From the NCBI RefSeq assembly GCF_001687565.2, contig NZ_CP016534.2, positions 434,001 through 498,000 on the forward strand: 64,000 nt of DNA, in the 5' to 3' direction. A program made the translations under genes and the position numbers. Below are positions 1 to 9,005 of this stretch, piece by piece. Source of the DNA: Planococcus antarcticus DSM 14505 (GTDB lineage: Bacteria; Bacillota; Bacilli; Bacillales_A; Planococcaceae). Positions within the stretch are counted from its first letter, which is position 1, and the number at the start of each line of letters is the position of its first letter. The notes beneath the pieces were generated by a model. That model made no database searches. It was given only the letters and a program-made list of their open reading frames with translations, and was not told where the DNA came from.

Positions 1-1392
1 GAAGTCTTTTACGCTAATTTCGATGCTGATGCTTTTTATTTTCAAGATCCTGCCGGTAATGTCATTGAATTTATCGCGCGGCGTAGCATCGACCGTATGG
101 GTAATTTTACAGTGGACTCTCTGCTCGATATCAGCGAAGTGAGCATCACCACACCAAATGTCGAAGAAGTTGGTGAGCAGATAGAGGAAATGGACATCCC
201 AGTTCGAGGCAATAAAGGGATTGATCCGAAAGCATTGAATTTCCTGGGGAGTGGAAATGCCTATATTATATTAGTGGCACCAAAGCGTACGTGGTATTTT
301 TCGAAACAAAAAAGTGAAACGCATCCCTTATCGATCGAGCTATTTGATGGTCGCCAAATCATCATTACAGAAGATGGCCGATTTCAGCAAAAGAAATCAA
401 GTAATCTGATTATGGATAAAATGGAGGATGTCGATTTTTCAGGTGTCGCTTATCTGCAGAGGAAGGAAACCTGGACGACCGCAAGAGGATTTGCCAATCG
501 TGCTGACGAACGGCCGAATGCTGTCGATACAAGGTTCGGCATTGCATCCGGTAGCAAATTGTTCACGGCTGTTGCGGTATGCCAATTGGTGGAGGCTGGA
601 AAGCTCGATTTCAACGATAAACTATCCGAGCTGCTACCGCAGGATTTTTCGCATGTTGACGTCACCATCCATCAATTATTGACGCATACATCGGGCATAC
701 CAGATTATTTTGATGAACAGGTGATGGACGATTTTGAAGAACTGTGGAAAAAACAGCCCATGTATTTGATGGAAACCGCTTCAGATTTTATTCCCTTATT
801 TAAAGACCAGCCGATGATGTTCCAGCCGGGTGAAAGATTCCGTTACAATAACGCCGGATTTATTGCGCTGGGCCTTGTTATTGAGCAAGTCACAGGAAAA
901 GAGTTTGCTGAAGTTATAGAACAACAGATTTTTACTCCTGCCAAGATGCAGAGCTCGGGTTATTTCCGTCTGGATCGCCTGCCGAGACAAACGGCTTTGG
1001 GCTATATTGAAGAAGATGGAATGTGGCGAACAAATCAATATGCCATTCCAATCCGGGGCGGTGCTGATGGCGGAGCTTATGTCACTGCAAATGATATGGC
1101 GAACTTCTGGAATTGCTTAATGGAAGGCGTTTTAGTGACGAAAGAAATGCTGCAGACGATGCTCCAAGTACATGCATCCGGAAAAGACGGAGACTACGGC
1201 TATGGATTATGGATTCAATGCCGAGGAGATGGAGTCCTAAAATATCATGTCACGGGATACGATCCCGGCGTCAGTTTCCATTCTGCATTTTACCCGGCAG
1301 ACAGCAGCATTCTGACAGTCTTGTCGAATAAAGATACAGGCACTTATGAAATTAACGGAACCATTGAAGAAATGAGAATGGAAAAGGAGTGA
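1..1392 (+). CDS. VOC (glyoxalase-like) / serine beta-lactamase-like fusion, 5' partial
   Basis: The reading frame is open from base 1, so the gene starts upstream of the window. The first ~30 codons end one VOC half (motif DPAGNVIEF), a second VOC-like half follows to about base 385, and from about base 410 there is a beta-lactamase/penicillin-binding-protein-like domain. Its SxxK motif is SGSK (bases 547-558), the YxN motif is YNN (844-852), and an HVTG near 1250 may be the third motif. Class C-like serine hydrolases of this kind act on esters or amides, and the substrate cannot be told from sequence. An internal ATG at 412 could start the hydrolase alone but has no clear ribosome site, so I read it as one fused protein. 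No signal peptide lies at the junction, suggesting a cytoplasmic enzyme. Confidence 0.75.
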   Translation, partial: EVFYANFDADAFYFQDPAGNVIEFIARRSIDRMGNFTVDSLLDISEVSITTPNVEEVGEQIEEMDIPVRGNKGIDPKALNFLGSGNAYIILVAPKRTWYFSKQKSETHPLSIELFDGRQIIITEDGRFQQKKSSNLIMDKMEDVDFSGVAYLQRKETWTTARGFANRADERPNAVDTRFGIASGSKLFTAVAVCQLVEAGKLDFNDKLSELLPQDFSHVDVTIHQLLTHTSGIPDYFDEQVMDDFEELWKKQPMYLMETASDFIPLFKDQPMMFQPGERFRYNNAGFIALGLVIEQVTGKEFAEVIEQQIFTPAKMQSSGYFRLDRLPRQTALGYIEEDGMWRTNQYAIPIRGGADGGAYVTANDMANFWNCLMEGVLVTKEMLQTMLQVHASGKDGDYGYGLWIQCRGDGVLKYHVTGYDPGVSFHSAFYPADSSILTVLSNKDTGTYEINGTIEEMRMEKE

Positions 1393-1396
1393 CAGT

Positions 1397-1495
1397 ATGA
1401 CCGGAAAGAAATTGGCGATGGCGATCGTTTTCGGAACAATTGGCTTATGTATTTTGATTTTCGTGGTTTTTCAGCTGTATTTTTGGCTGAATTAG
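1397..1495 (+). CDS. small single-span membrane peptide, 32 aa
   Basis: This short frame starts at ATG 1397, six bases after an AAGGAG site that overlaps the end of the preceding gene, so the two are probably co-translated. After MTGKK comes one continuous hydrophobic segment of about 24 residues ending in LYFWLN. It looks like a single transmembrane helix with a short positively charged cytoplasmic head. I do not recognise a family. A terminator follows directly, which supports it being the last gene of the transcript. Alternative: a chance frame, though spacing and ribosome site argue against that. Confidence 0.5.
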   Translation: MTGKKLAMAIVFGTIGLCILIFVVFQLYFWLN

Positions 1496-1505
1496 AAAGA
1501 AATGT

Positions 1506-1546
1506 AAGACGGTATTTGCCGATAGGGCAAATGCTGTCTTTTTTAA
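1506..1546 (+). terminator. Rho-independent terminator
   Basis: A 15-bp stem with arms beginning AAGAC and ending GTCTT (one or two mismatches, loop about GATAG) is followed by a run of T. It ends the fusion gene and small-peptide transcript. Confidence 0.75.
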
Positions 1547-1609
1547 TGGGGAGAAAAGGTCGAAAAGAATGGAGGTCTTATGAGAAGTTGCATATTTGAA
1601 ATAAATCAT

Positions 1610-1645
1610 AAAAAAGCCGCAACCAAGATCTCACTGGCTGCGGCT
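1610..1645 (-). terminator. second terminator downstream of csp
   Basis: Read on the minus strand, arms AGCCGCAGCCA and TGGTTGCGGCT close a 9-base loop and are followed by TTTTTT. It lies about 30 bases beyond the first hairpin downstream of the cold-shock gene, so that gene has tandem terminators. Confidence 0.65.
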
Positions 1646-1659
1646 CCATGAAAATGAAT

Positions 1660-1692
1660 GAAAAATGAGCTCTTCCGAAGAAGAGCTCATTG
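1660..1692 (-). terminator. terminator of the cold-shock gene
   Basis: A perfect 10-bp stem (ATGAGCTCTT / AAGAGCTCAT) closes a CTTCGG loop on the minus strand and is followed by a T-rich stretch, 17 bases after the csp stop codon. Confidence 0.75.
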
Positions 1693-1708
1693 ATAAGTTA
1701 GCTTTAGA

Positions 1709-1909
1709 TTAAGCTTTTTGAACGTTAGTAGCTTGAAGACCGCGTTGGCCTTGCTCGATATCAAACGTTACTTCTTGACCTTCGTCAAGTGATTTAAAGC
1801 CTTCGCTTTGGATTGCAGAGAAATGTACGAATACATCGTCGCCGCCTTCGCGTTCGATGAAGCCAAATCCTTTTTCTGAGTTAAACCATTTTACTTTACC
1901 TTGTTCCAT
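1709..1909 (-). CDS. csp: cold-shock protein, CspA/CspB family
   Basis: A 66-residue single cold-shock domain, the family's usual length. Both RNA-binding motifs are visible: KGFGFI (RNP1) and VFVHF (RNP2), after the characteristic GKVKWFN start. It binds single-stranded RNA and DNA and acts as an RNA chaperone in the cytoplasm at low temperature. The start at 1909 is preceded by GAGGAGGAAA on the minus strand; a longer in-frame extension to 1987 exists but lacks homology to the family. The gene stands alone, with two terminators behind it and more than 200 bases of upstream leader, typical of csp genes with long 5' UTRs. Which paralogue (B, C or D) cannot be decided. Confidence 0.95.
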   Translation of the reverse strand: MEQGKVKWFNSEKGFGFIEREGGDDVFVHFSAIQSEGFKSLDEGQEVTFDIEQGQRGLQATNVQKA

Positions 1910-2145
1910 GTGTATTTCCTCCTCGTATGCGTGAGCATACATTGTATTACTATCCTTGCTCAAATCTTGCAGATGAACATCTGACACTTTATAAAAAGTT
2001 ATCCGAACAAAAATAATTCTTCCTTAGAATAACATGGGGTTACATGTATTGCAAGTGATTATGAAATATTCTTTTTGCTACTGTTGTATTCCGTCTTGAA
2101 TTATAATAAAAAAACTAAACAAGTTGAGAGTGGGGAGAAACGTTT

Positions 2146-2694
2146 ATGCAAAGAATTATGGTGCTTGGTGTGTCATCAGGAGTTGGCAAATCAAGCTTTT
2201 CAAGAAAATTGGCAGACATATCAGCAATCCCTGTCTATCACTTGGATGCTTATTTTTGGAAGCCTGGTTGGGTGGAAAGTAGCGATAAAGAATTTTGGGG
2301 GAAACAGCAGCAATTGGTTGAGCAGGACAGCTGGATCATCGAAGGGAACTACACAAGTACCTACGAAATCCGAAGCCAAAAGGCGGATGCCATCGTCTAC
2401 TTGGAACTTCCTTTAGCCGTTTGCTTGTATCGAGTGGTCAAGCGCCGCATCATGAATCATGGGAAAACACGTCCAGATATGGCCCATGGCTGTCCTGAAA
2501 AGCTAGATAAAGACTTTTTGATGTTCATCATTTCTACATACAGCGCTAGAAAAGTGAAGATGAGAAAAAGGATGAAGCAATTTATAGAAGAAAGTCCTCA
2601 CAACCAAGTCATTTTTCTGCGCAATCAAAAGGAAATTGAAAGGTTTTTGAAAGAGAAAGCAGATGCTCTGTTTTCGAACCCACCAATAAGATAA
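2146..2694 (+). CDS. P-loop kinase-like protein (DNA topology modulation protein/FlaR family)
   Basis: A 182-residue adenylate-kinase-like P-loop NTPase. The Walker A motif GVSSGVGKSS sits at residues 8-17, followed by the HLDAYFWKPGW segment typical of proteins annotated as topology modulation protein FlaR, and the WIIEGNY and RPDMAHGCPEKLD segments of that family. Family members bind ATP and probably phosphorylate a small molecule; the true substrate is not established and the FlaR name is historical. Start ATG 2146 follows a GGGGAGAAA site. The gene appears monocistronic. Confidence 0.75.
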   Translation: MQRIMVLGVSSGVGKSSFSRKLADISAIPVYHLDAYFWKPGWVESSDKEFWGKQQQLVEQDSWIIEGNYTSTYEIRSQKADAIVYLELPLAVCLYRVVKRRIMNHGKTRPDMAHGCPEKLDKDFLMFIISTYSARKVKMRKRMKQFIEESPHNQVIFLRNQKEIERFLKEKADALFSNPPIR

Positions 2695-2786
2695 TTTAAT
2701 TAATGGGGTAATTGGAAAAACTTGCAGACGTTCCTAGATGGAAGTGGTATTCTAAAGCTACATAAATATGTGGAGGAGAATGGCTG

Positions 2787-3500
2787 ATGAAGTTACTGCA
2801 TGAAGGCACAATAACGAACCAAGTGCTTCATAAAAAACTTCCCTTTTCTATGAAGCGGTTGTATTTGGAAGATCTACCCGTAATAGAACAAATTCAAGGA
2901 AAAGTAATTGAGTTGCTTCCCGAAAAGGCCACGCTTCAGGCTCTTACTACTGAGGAGTTCTTATTTATCCTGAACGAACGTGGGCTTCTGGTGGGTGCTT
3001 TTGTCGAAGGCGAGTTGATTGGTTTTAGGGCATTACTGATTCCCGAAATCGATGAAGAGCATCTGGGCTGGGATATCGGCCTACCTCCGGAACAGTTGCG
3101 GAAAGTGATCTATCAGGAAATTTCCGTGGTTCTTCCTGAATATAGAGGGAATCGTCTCCAGCAAAAATTAGCTGAAGTCATCATGAAAGAATTGCCTAAT
3201 CTTGATGAGGAATTCCGCTACGTCTGCTGTACTGTCGCGCCTATGAATATCCCTAGCCTGAAAGACAAGTTTACCCAGGCAATGCATATTGCTGCCCTGA
3301 AGGAAAAGTACGATGGATTAAAACGCTACATCCTGGTGAAGGACTTGGAAAATTCTGTCGTCCGTTATGATAACTATGTCACTGTGAAACTAGATGATCT
3401 CGAAAAACAGCAGCAATTGCTTAACGAAGGATATGTAGGAATCGGATTTCAACTGGTACAAGGTTTTCATGAACTTCAATTCGCAAAACCCGTTCTATAA
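2787..3500 (+). CDS. GNAT-family N-acetyltransferase
   Basis: A 237-residue protein with a GNAT-like fold. The acetyl-CoA-binding loop appears as PEYRGNRLQQKL near residues 116-127, a variant of the usual RxxGxG/A, after strand QEISVVLP. The N-terminal part has GELIGFRALLIP, the strand 3-4 region that contacts substrate. The acceptor substrate is unknown. Start ATG 2787 follows GGAGGAGAA. The stop codon lies inside the loop of its own terminator. Confidence 0.7.
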   Translation: MKLLHEGTITNQVLHKKLPFSMKRLYLEDLPVIEQIQGKVIELLPEKATLQALTTEEFLFILNERGLLVGAFVEGELIGFRALLIPEIDEEHLGWDIGLPPEQLRKVIYQEISVVLPEYRGNRLQQKLAEVIMKELPNLDEEFRYVCCTVAPMNIPSLKDKFTQAMHIAALKEKYDGLKRYILVKDLENSVVRYDNYVTVKLDDLEKQQQLLNEGYVGIGFQLVQGFHELQFAKPVL

Positions 3501-3518
3501 TAGAACGGGTTTTTTTTG
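3485..3518 (+). terminator. Rho-independent terminator overlapping stop codon
   Basis: Arms AAACCCGTTCTA / TAGAACGGGTTT form a perfect stem whose three-base loop TAA is the stop codon of the GNAT gene; a run of eight T follows. Confidence 0.9.
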
Positions 3519-3612
3519 TTGGATTTCAAAGAATTCTGCAACTTCTTCCAGCGTTATTCGTATTAATAAATAAGATGGAAAATATTTTACTGGATTGGGA
3601 GGTTTTGGTACG

Positions 3613-4128
3613 ATGATTTTTGGCATGCAAATGGAACAGCTCTATATGTATATCCTTCTAGTAGCAGGAGCGCTCACTGTGCTATGTGTCTTTTTCGGAG
3701 ACATTGTTGACCTCAGAGATGCTTTGCCGATAATCAATCCAACCGTCATTCTTACTTTTATTACAATCGGCTCTGCAATCGGCTTTTTGTTGGAAACAGC
3801 TACAGAATTTAACGAATGGTCAGTTTTGGCGATTTCTGCCGGATTTGCATTTGTATTAGACTTATTACTTTACGTTTTTATTTTATTGCCACTTTCTTCC
3901 GTAGAGCCAACAATTGCCTATTCGGAAGAATCACTACCTGGAAAAGTAGCTGATGTCACCATTCCGATTCCTGTAGACGGATACGGGGAAGTGATTTTGG
4001 AGACTTATGCCGGAGTGATTTCAAAGCGTGCAACCGGCTTTGACAATGAAGCCATCGGTCAAGACGAGAAAGTATTGATTGTTGAAGTGAGTGGCGATAC
4101 TTTATATGTGCAGGCCTGGGACCATTGA
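3613..4128 (+). CDS. NfeD-like membrane protein (YuaF type), no flotillin gene beside it
   Basis: A 171-residue protein with three predicted transmembrane segments (about residues 9-27, 44-62 and 72-95) and a C-terminal soluble beta-rich domain from about residue 105, consistent with the OB-fold of NfeD proteins. It resembles Bacillus YuaF, which works with the flotillin FloT in membrane microdomains. The start is set at ATG 3613, nine bases after GGGAGG; an upstream TTG at 3595 lies before that ribosome site. No floT-like gene follows: the next 360 bases are non-coding and then comes a Mur-ligase-like gene. It may serve a flotillin encoded elsewhere or may be an orphan. Confidence 0.65.
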   Translation: MIFGMQMEQLYMYILLVAGALTVLCVFFGDIVDLRDALPIINPTVILTFITIGSAIGFLLETATEFNEWSVLAISAGFAFVLDLLLYVFILLPLSSVEPTIAYSEESLPGKVADVTIPIPVDGYGEVILETYAGVISKRATGFDNEAIGQDEKVLIVEVSGDTLYVQAWDH

Positions 4129-4487
4129 GGCTTATGAAGAAAATGATATTTAGGAGTGAAATATAAGATGAAGGTGGGCTGTGGATGGCTGCACTCAGAA
4201 ATCTGACGGGCAAACTAGATTGTACCAATAGTTGAATACATGCATGATGAGTTCACCGAAAAGAACTCGAAATGCAAATAGCCACAAAAGCCTCTGCTCA
4301 AAGATATTCTTGGGCAAGGGTTTCTTTGTGTTGGTAAATGCATGCATAAAATCTTCTGTTTTAGAAAAATTCGACGTAATTCGACTGAAAATGTTGGCGC
4401 TATCAGAGGGAAATGATAGAATAATGATACATGTTCCTGTGAAACTATAGGTATTTGACATAATTTTTTTCCCTAAGGAGCTTTTTA
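4129..4487. other. intergenic region with a promoter at its 3' end
   Basis: About 360 bases without a convincing gene. Frames on both strands here are short, lack good ribosome sites and have no recognisable domain. An AGGAGTGAAAT site is followed by an ATG at about 4168 that reads only a few codons. The supported content is the promoter listed separately. Confidence 0.5.
4394..4422 (+). promoter_or_regulatory. sigma-A-type promoter of the MurE-like gene
   Basis: TTGGCG at 4394-4399 and TAGAAT at 4417-4422 are separated by exactly 17 bases, 66 bases before the start codon. No operator was recognised. Confidence 0.55.
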
Positions 4488-5987
4488 ATGGAGATACAAC
4501 TCGCCAGCATCCCGTCTTTCCCTGTAATCGATCAATTTGGACCTAAAAAATCAAACATTAATTCAATCGAGTACAATTCAACACATGTTACTCAAGGCTG
4601 CGCTTTCTTTTGTGTGCCGGGTGAAAATACTGATGGACATTTGTATATCGATGAAGCTATCGCAAATGGAGCATCCACAATTATCGGTTCAAACAAACAG
4701 ATAATTGTGTATTATGCCGAAAAATATCCGGAACTTTCGTTTGCAGTGGTTGCTAATGTCCGGACAGCACTTGCTCATGTGTCCGATTTTTTTTATGATT
4801 CTCCCCAAAAAAGCTTGTTTAAAGTAGGTGTTACAGGAACTAATGGAAAAACAACGACAGCGACTTATGTCTACAATTTGTTCAACCTCCTTGGTATTGC
4901 TTGTGGATTCATTGGGACAACTGGAATTATAGGCGCGAATGGCAAAATCCCTTTCTACAAAAGCACCCCAACTACTCCAATTTCTTCTGATATCCATAAA
5001 ATTTTTGCGAAGTTTGTGACTGAAGAAGATCGGGCAGTGGCGATGGAAGTTTCTTCTATTGCGTTAGATCAAAAGCGTGTGGAGGGCATTAATTTTGATG
5101 TCGCCATCCACACCAATATTTCAGAAGAACATTTGGAGTACCATAAGACATTTACCCACTACCTTCAGTCGAAACTCTTATTGTTCAAACAAGCCAAAGC
5201 TGCCGTAGTTAATATCGATGACGAAGGGATGGCAAAGGAGATTCTGGAAGCCATTGACTATCCTCATCTGACATACAGCAATCAGCTGCATTCTGGTGCT
5301 GATCTAATTTGGACAGCTTGTGAATCTTCAGATACCGGATTGAAGTTTGATTTATGCTATCAGCAAAAGCGGTGGCCAGTACACGTGCCGCTATTTGGTG
5401 AATATAATGCAGCTAATCTGACGGCAGCGATTGGTACGGCTATTTTGTCAGGCGTTCAGCTGGAAGATATCTTAGCTGTTTTGTCTGACATGCCACAGGT
5501 CGAAGGTCGCTTTCAAATGATCCACGGCCCTGAAAATCGGAAAATCATTCTGGATTATGCCCATACGCCAGTCGCTTTGGCCGCCGTACTGCAAGAAGTG
5601 AAAAAATTGTCGCATAATCGTTTAATTGCACTCATTGCAGGCATCGGTATACGGGATTTTTCGAAAATGCCGAAAATGGCGAGAGCAGCTGAAGGAAAAG
5701 CCGACGTTCTTGTCGTCACTGTCGATCATCCTGGCGACAATGAGCCGGGCACTGTAGTCGATGCAGTATTGAAAGGTTTTACAACGCCTTACAAGCAGCG
5801 AGTGGTGACTGCCAATTCACGGCGCGAAGCAGTTCTGGCAGCCCTACAGGAAAGTGGGCCGGATGATCTGATCCTGCTGTCCAGCGGCTCAATCAACGGT
5901 GCACAAATCGTCAAAGGCGAGTATATTCCCCATTCTGATGAAGCGATAATAGAAGAATTTTTTAGCAGCAAAACCAGCGACTTTTAA
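4488..5987 (+). CDS. MurE-like Mur ligase paralogue with an altered amino-acid site
   Basis: A 499-residue protein with the three-domain Mur ligase layout. The ATP-binding loop GTNGKTTT is at residues 117-124, [12 protein letters not shown] at 187-198, [11 protein letters not shown] at 210-220, the lysine expected to be carbamylated in QSKLLLF at about 229, and [10 protein letters not shown] at 355-364. These match the UDP-MurNAc-dipeptide:amino-acid ligase MurE. The C-terminal domain differs: the DNPR/DNPA-type recognition motif is DHPG (413-416), the usual GGDRDxxKR stretch reads [12 protein letters not shown], and the KGHE motif is replaced by GSINGA. Catalysis therefore looks intact while the third substrate may not be L-Lys or meso-DAP. 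It stands alone with its own promoter and terminator, not in a dcw cluster, so it is probably not the housekeeping MurE. Confidence 0.8.
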   Translation: MEIQLASIPSFPVIDQFGPKKSNINSIEYNSTHVTQGCAFFCVPGENTDGHLYIDEAIANGASTIIGSNKQIIVYYAEKYPELSFAVVANVRTALAHVSDFFYDSPQKSLFKVGVTGTNGKTTTATYVYNLFNLLGIACGFIGTTGIIGANGKIPFYKSTPTTPISSDIHKIFAKFVTEEDRAVAMEVSSIALDQKRVEGINFDVAIHTNISEEHLEYHKTFTHYLQSKLLLFKQAKAAVVNIDDEGMAKEILEAIDYPHLTYSNQLHSGADLIWTACESSDTGLKFDLCYQQKRWPVHVPLFGEYNAANLTAAIGTAILSGVQLEDILAVLSDMPQVEGRFQMIHGPENRKIILDYAHTPVALAAVLQEVKKLSHNRLIALIAGIGIRDFSKMPKMARAAEGKADVLVVTVDHPGDNEPGTVVDAVLKGFTTPYKQRVVTANSRREAVLAALQESGPDDLILLSSGSINGAQIVKGEYIPHSDEAIIEEFFSSKTSDF

Positions 5988-6006
5988 CTGCAAAAGTCGC
6001 TTTTTT
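5976..6006 (+). terminator. Rho-independent terminator containing the stop codon
   Basis: AGCGACTTTT / AAAAGTCGCT with loop AACTGC, then TTTTTT. The TAA stop (5985-5987) straddles the end of the first arm and the loop. Confidence 0.9.
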
Positions 6007-6069
6007 GCTGGTGGATGTGGTTATAATAGAAGAGAAGGATACATAGAAACCAGAATTGGAGTGAATGGA

Positions 6070-7452
6070 ATGCAGTATCGTACAGAAAAGGATACGATTG
6101 GTGAAATTCAAGTTGAAGCAGATAAAATGTGGGGCGCTCAAACGCAGCGCAGCGTACAGAACTTTGCAATCGGCACGGAGCGTATGCCGCATGAAGTGGT
6201 CATGGCCTTTGCCCAATTGAAAAAAGCGACAGCCAAAGCGAACCATAAACTTGGGAAGTTGTCTGAAGTGAAGATGAAAGCTGTTGAACTTGCTGCAAAT
6301 GAAGTTATCAAAGGCAAGTGGAATGATCATTTTCCATTGGTGGTCTGGCAGACGGGGAGCGGTACACAATCTAATATGAACATGAACGAAGTTCTGGCTC
6401 GTCGCGGTAATGAGATTTTGACAGAACAGAATTCTGATGAAAAACTTCATCCAAATGATGATGTGAACATGTCTCAAAGCTCTAACGATACGTATCCGAC
6501 AGCGATGCACGTTGCAGGCGTTTTAGCGGTAACTGAAAACTTGGTACCTGCTGTTCAGAAGCTAAAGGTAACATTGGATGAGAAAGCGCAGCAATTTGAC
6601 GAAATCATTAAAATTGGACGTACTCATCTTCAGGATGCGACGCCGTTGACACTTGGACAAGAAATCAGCGGTTGGAGACATATGCTTGAAAAAAGTGAGC
6701 GCATGATCCGAGAAAGCGTTGAATACATGCGTGAATTGGCAATCGGTGGTACGGCAGTGGGAACAGGCATCAACGCCGATCCGACTTTTGGTCCATCAGT
6801 TGCAGAATTTATCAGCGAAGCTGTTGGAACTTCTTTCACTTCTGCAGAAAACAAATTCCATGCGCTGACAAGCCATGACGAAATGGTTTACACGCACGGT
6901 GCCATTAAAGCATTGGCTGCAGACGCCATGAAAATTGCAAACGACGTTCGCTGGTTGGCAAGTGGTCCACGTAGCGGGATCGGCGAAATCACGATTCCTG
7001 CAAATGAGCCTGGTAGCTCGATCATGCCAGGTAAAGTCAACCCGACTCAAAGCGAAGCATTAACGATGGTTGCGGCTCAAGTAATGGGCAATGATGCAAC
7101 AATTGGCTTCTCGGCAAGTCAAGGGAACTTTGAATTAAATGTCTTCAAGCCAGTCATTGCCTACAATTTCCTACAGTCTGTCCGTCTCCTGGCAGATAGC
7201 TTAGTCAGCTTCAATGATCACTGCGCAGTGGGCATCGAAGCCAATCTGGATGTTATCCAAAACCACGTCAGCAATTCTTTGATGTTGGTTACAGCGTTGA
7301 ATCCGCATATCGGTTACGAAAAAGCTGCAGCAATTGCGAAACAAGCACATAAAGACGGCACGACGTTAAAAGAATCTGCCGTAAACAGCGGACATTTGAC
7401 TGCTGATCAGTTCGACGAATGGGTAAAACCCGAGAACATGGTAGGAAAATAA
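6070..7452 (+). CDS. fumC: fumarate hydratase class II
   Basis: A 460-residue fumarase of the aspartase/fumarase superfamily, converting fumarate and water to L-malate in the TCA cycle as a cytoplasmic homotetramer without an iron-sulfur cluster. The superfamily signature [11 protein letters not shown] is at about residues 315-325, with [12 protein letters not shown] near 139-150 and [10 protein letters not shown] near 185-194. The start is placed at ATG 6070 because family proteins begin MEYR-like and a GGAG sits eight bases before; a GTG at 6061 would add three residues. Monocistronic, with a strong terminator. Confidence 0.97.
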   Translation: MQYRTEKDTIGEIQVEADKMWGAQTQRSVQNFAIGTERMPHEVVMAFAQLKKATAKANHKLGKLSEVKMKAVELAANEVIKGKWNDHFPLVVWQTGSGTQSNMNMNEVLARRGNEILTEQNSDEKLHPNDDVNMSQSSNDTYPTAMHVAGVLAVTENLVPAVQKLKVTLDEKAQQFDEIIKIGRTHLQDATPLTLGQEISGWRHMLEKSERMIRESVEYMRELAIGGTAVGTGINADPTFGPSVAEFISEAVGTSFTSAENKFHALTSHDEMVYTHGAIKALAADAMKIANDVRWLASGPRSGIGEITIPANEPGSSIMPGKVNPTQSEALTMVAAQVMGNDATIGFSASQGNFELNVFKPVIAYNFLQSVRLLADSLVSFNDHCAVGIEANLDVIQNHVSNSLMLVTALNPHIGYEKAAAIAKQAHKDGTTLKESAVNSGHLTADQFDEWVKPENMVGK

Positions 7453-7460
7453 AAAGATGA

Positions 7461-7492
7461 AAAGCGACTGGGAAAACCCCAGTCGCTTTTTT
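7461..7492 (+). terminator. terminator of fumC
   Basis: AAAGCGACTGGG / CCCAGTCGCTTT stem with an A-rich loop followed by T residues, nine bases after the fumC stop. Confidence 0.9.
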
Positions 7493-7511
7493 CTGATTCA
7501 TTCAAGTTTCC

Positions 7512-7548
7512 AAAAAACACTCTTCCCGAAAAAAGGAAGAGTGTTTTT
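7512..7548 (-). terminator. bidirectional terminator after aldA
   Basis: AAAAACACTCTTCC / GGAAGAGTGTTTTT stem flanked by A and T runs on the two sides, so it can stop aldA transcription on the minus strand and also back up the fumC terminator. Confidence 0.85.
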
Positions 7549-7556
7549 GCATGTAG

Positions 7557-9005
7557 TTATTTTCCGGTCTTATACTGCATATAAACCACTTGTGTGACAA
7601 GGAAATCTTCCATGCCGTGTTTGCCGTCTGTGCCGCCGAGTCCGGATTTTCGCATGCCGGCGTGATAGCCTTGAACAGCTTCGAAGTTCTCACGGTTCAC
7701 ATAGGTTTCACCAAACTTCATTTCGTTGACAACTTGCATAGCTTCGTTCAAATCGTCTGTGTAGACGGATGAAGATAAGCCGAATTCTGTATCATTGGCT
7801 TTTTCGATAGCTTCTTCCAAGGTGCTGTAGGTGGTGATCGGCAGTACGGGACCGAAAATTTCATCTCGGATAATGGCCGAATCATGCTCTACACCTGTCA
7901 AGATAGTCGGTTTGTAGAAAAAGCCGGATTGGCTGCTGTCGCGTTCGCCGCCGATTGCGACAGTGGCACCCTCTGTGACTGCTTGCTTAACCATGTCATC
8001 TACAGTATCGAGCCGATCCTGGCTGACAAGTGGTCCCATGTCCGCCTCTTTGTTCCGGCGTGGGTCTCCCATAACTTTCGATTCAAACACAGAAATAAGC
8101 TTGTTTGTGAATTCATTTGCAACACTGTCATGCACATACACCCGTTCGGCGTTTGTGCACGCCTGCCCATTGTTTGCCAAGCGAGAAGTGGCGATGGCTT
8201 CTGCAGCCAAGTCGAGATCCGCATTTTGAGTGACAATAGCAGGAGCTTTGCCGCCCAGCTCCAAATTAACTTTGGTAATGTTCTGCGCAGCAGCCTCCAT
8301 CACTTTGGTACCCGCTGGCACGCTGCCGGTCAAGGTAACTAGTTGCACTTTTTTATGTGACGCAAGTGCGTTGCCGATTTCGGAGCCAGTTCCAGTCACA
8401 ACATTGTAGACACCCGCTGGAATCTCGTCCATCTCATGGATGATTTTTGTGAATTCCATGGCAGTGTTCGGTGTTTGCTGGCTTGGTTTTATGACAATCG
8501 TACAGCCGGTTACCAAGGCAGTTGCTACTTTTCTAGCGAGTATGAAGACCGGGAAATTCCAAGGAATAATGCCAGCTACGACGCCAATCGGTTTCTTAAA
8601 GATGAAAATATTTTCATTCGGCCGGTCGCTCGGCAGAATTTCACCTTCGATTCGTCTTGCCCATTCTGACATGTAATGGAAGTAATCAATAGCAAGATCG
8701 ATTTCGCCACTTGCCAATTCATAGCTTTTTCCCTGCTCTTCTTGCAGTAGGTCAATAAATGTCTCACGTCTTTCTGCGATTTTGTCTCCGAGTTTGCGGA
8801 CAATTTTACCGCGTTCGATGTTTGGTGTCAGTTCCCACGCTCTTTGTGCTTGAAATGCGGCGTCTACGGCACGGTCGACATCTTCTTTGTTTCCTTTGGG
8901 AATCTGCGAAATGACTTCTTCAGTCGAAGGATTAATAATGTCAATCCATTCCGTTCCTGCGGATTCTGTATACTTACCGTTTACGTATAATTTATGCTGT
9001 TGCAT
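7557..9005 (-). CDS. aldA: aldehyde dehydrogenase, AldA (lactaldehyde/glycolaldehyde) type
   Basis: A 482-residue NAD-dependent aldehyde dehydrogenase. Family landmarks are IIPWNFP (about 152-158), the general-base glutamate in LELGGKAP (about 256) and the catalytic cysteine in NNGQACTNAERVYV (about 290). The C-terminal GYHAGMRKSGLGGTDGKHG segment closely resembles Escherichia coli AldA, which oxidises L-lactaldehyde and glycolaldehyde. The start at 9005 follows AAAGGAGG with seven-base spacing; a GTG-initiated extension to 9131 has no family support. No fucose or rhamnose genes are near, so the physiological aldehyde is uncertain. It is transcribed divergently from the Dph6-like gene. Confidence 0.9.
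   Translation of the reverse strand: MQQHKLYVNGKYTESAGTEWIDIINPSTEEVISQIPKGNKEDVDRAVDAAFQAQRAWELTPNIERGKIVRKLGDKIAERRETFIDLLQEEQGKSYELASGEIDLAIDYFHYMSEWARRIEGEILPSDRPNENIFIFKKPIGVVAGIIPWNFPVFILARKVATALVTGCTIVIKPSQQTPNTAMEFTKIIHEMDEIPAGVYNVVTGTGSEIGNALASHKKVQLVTLTGSVPAGTKVMEAAAQNITKVNLELGGKAPAIVTQNADLDLAAEAIATSRLANNGQACTNAERVYVHDSVANEFTNKLISVFESKVMGDPRRNKEADMGPLVSQDRLDTVDDMVKQAVTEGATVAIGGERDSSQSGFFYKPTILTGVEHDSAIIRDEIFGPVLPITTYSTLEEAIEKANDTEFGLSSSVYTDDLNEAMQVVNEMKFGETYVNRENFEAVQGYHAGMRKSGLGGTDGKHGMEDFLVTQVVYMQYKTGK

Noticed and set aside
412..1392. Separate gene for the beta-lactamase-like domain
   Set aside because: No stop before it and no clear ribosome site at ATG 412; treated as part of a fusion.
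4195..4461. overlapping frames on both strands in the gap before the MurE-like gene
   Set aside because: Low-quality composition, no ribosome sites, and they overlap the promoter.
7884..8342. 152-codon plus-strand frame inside aldA
   Set aside because: Antisense shadow of a well-conserved aldehyde dehydrogenase.
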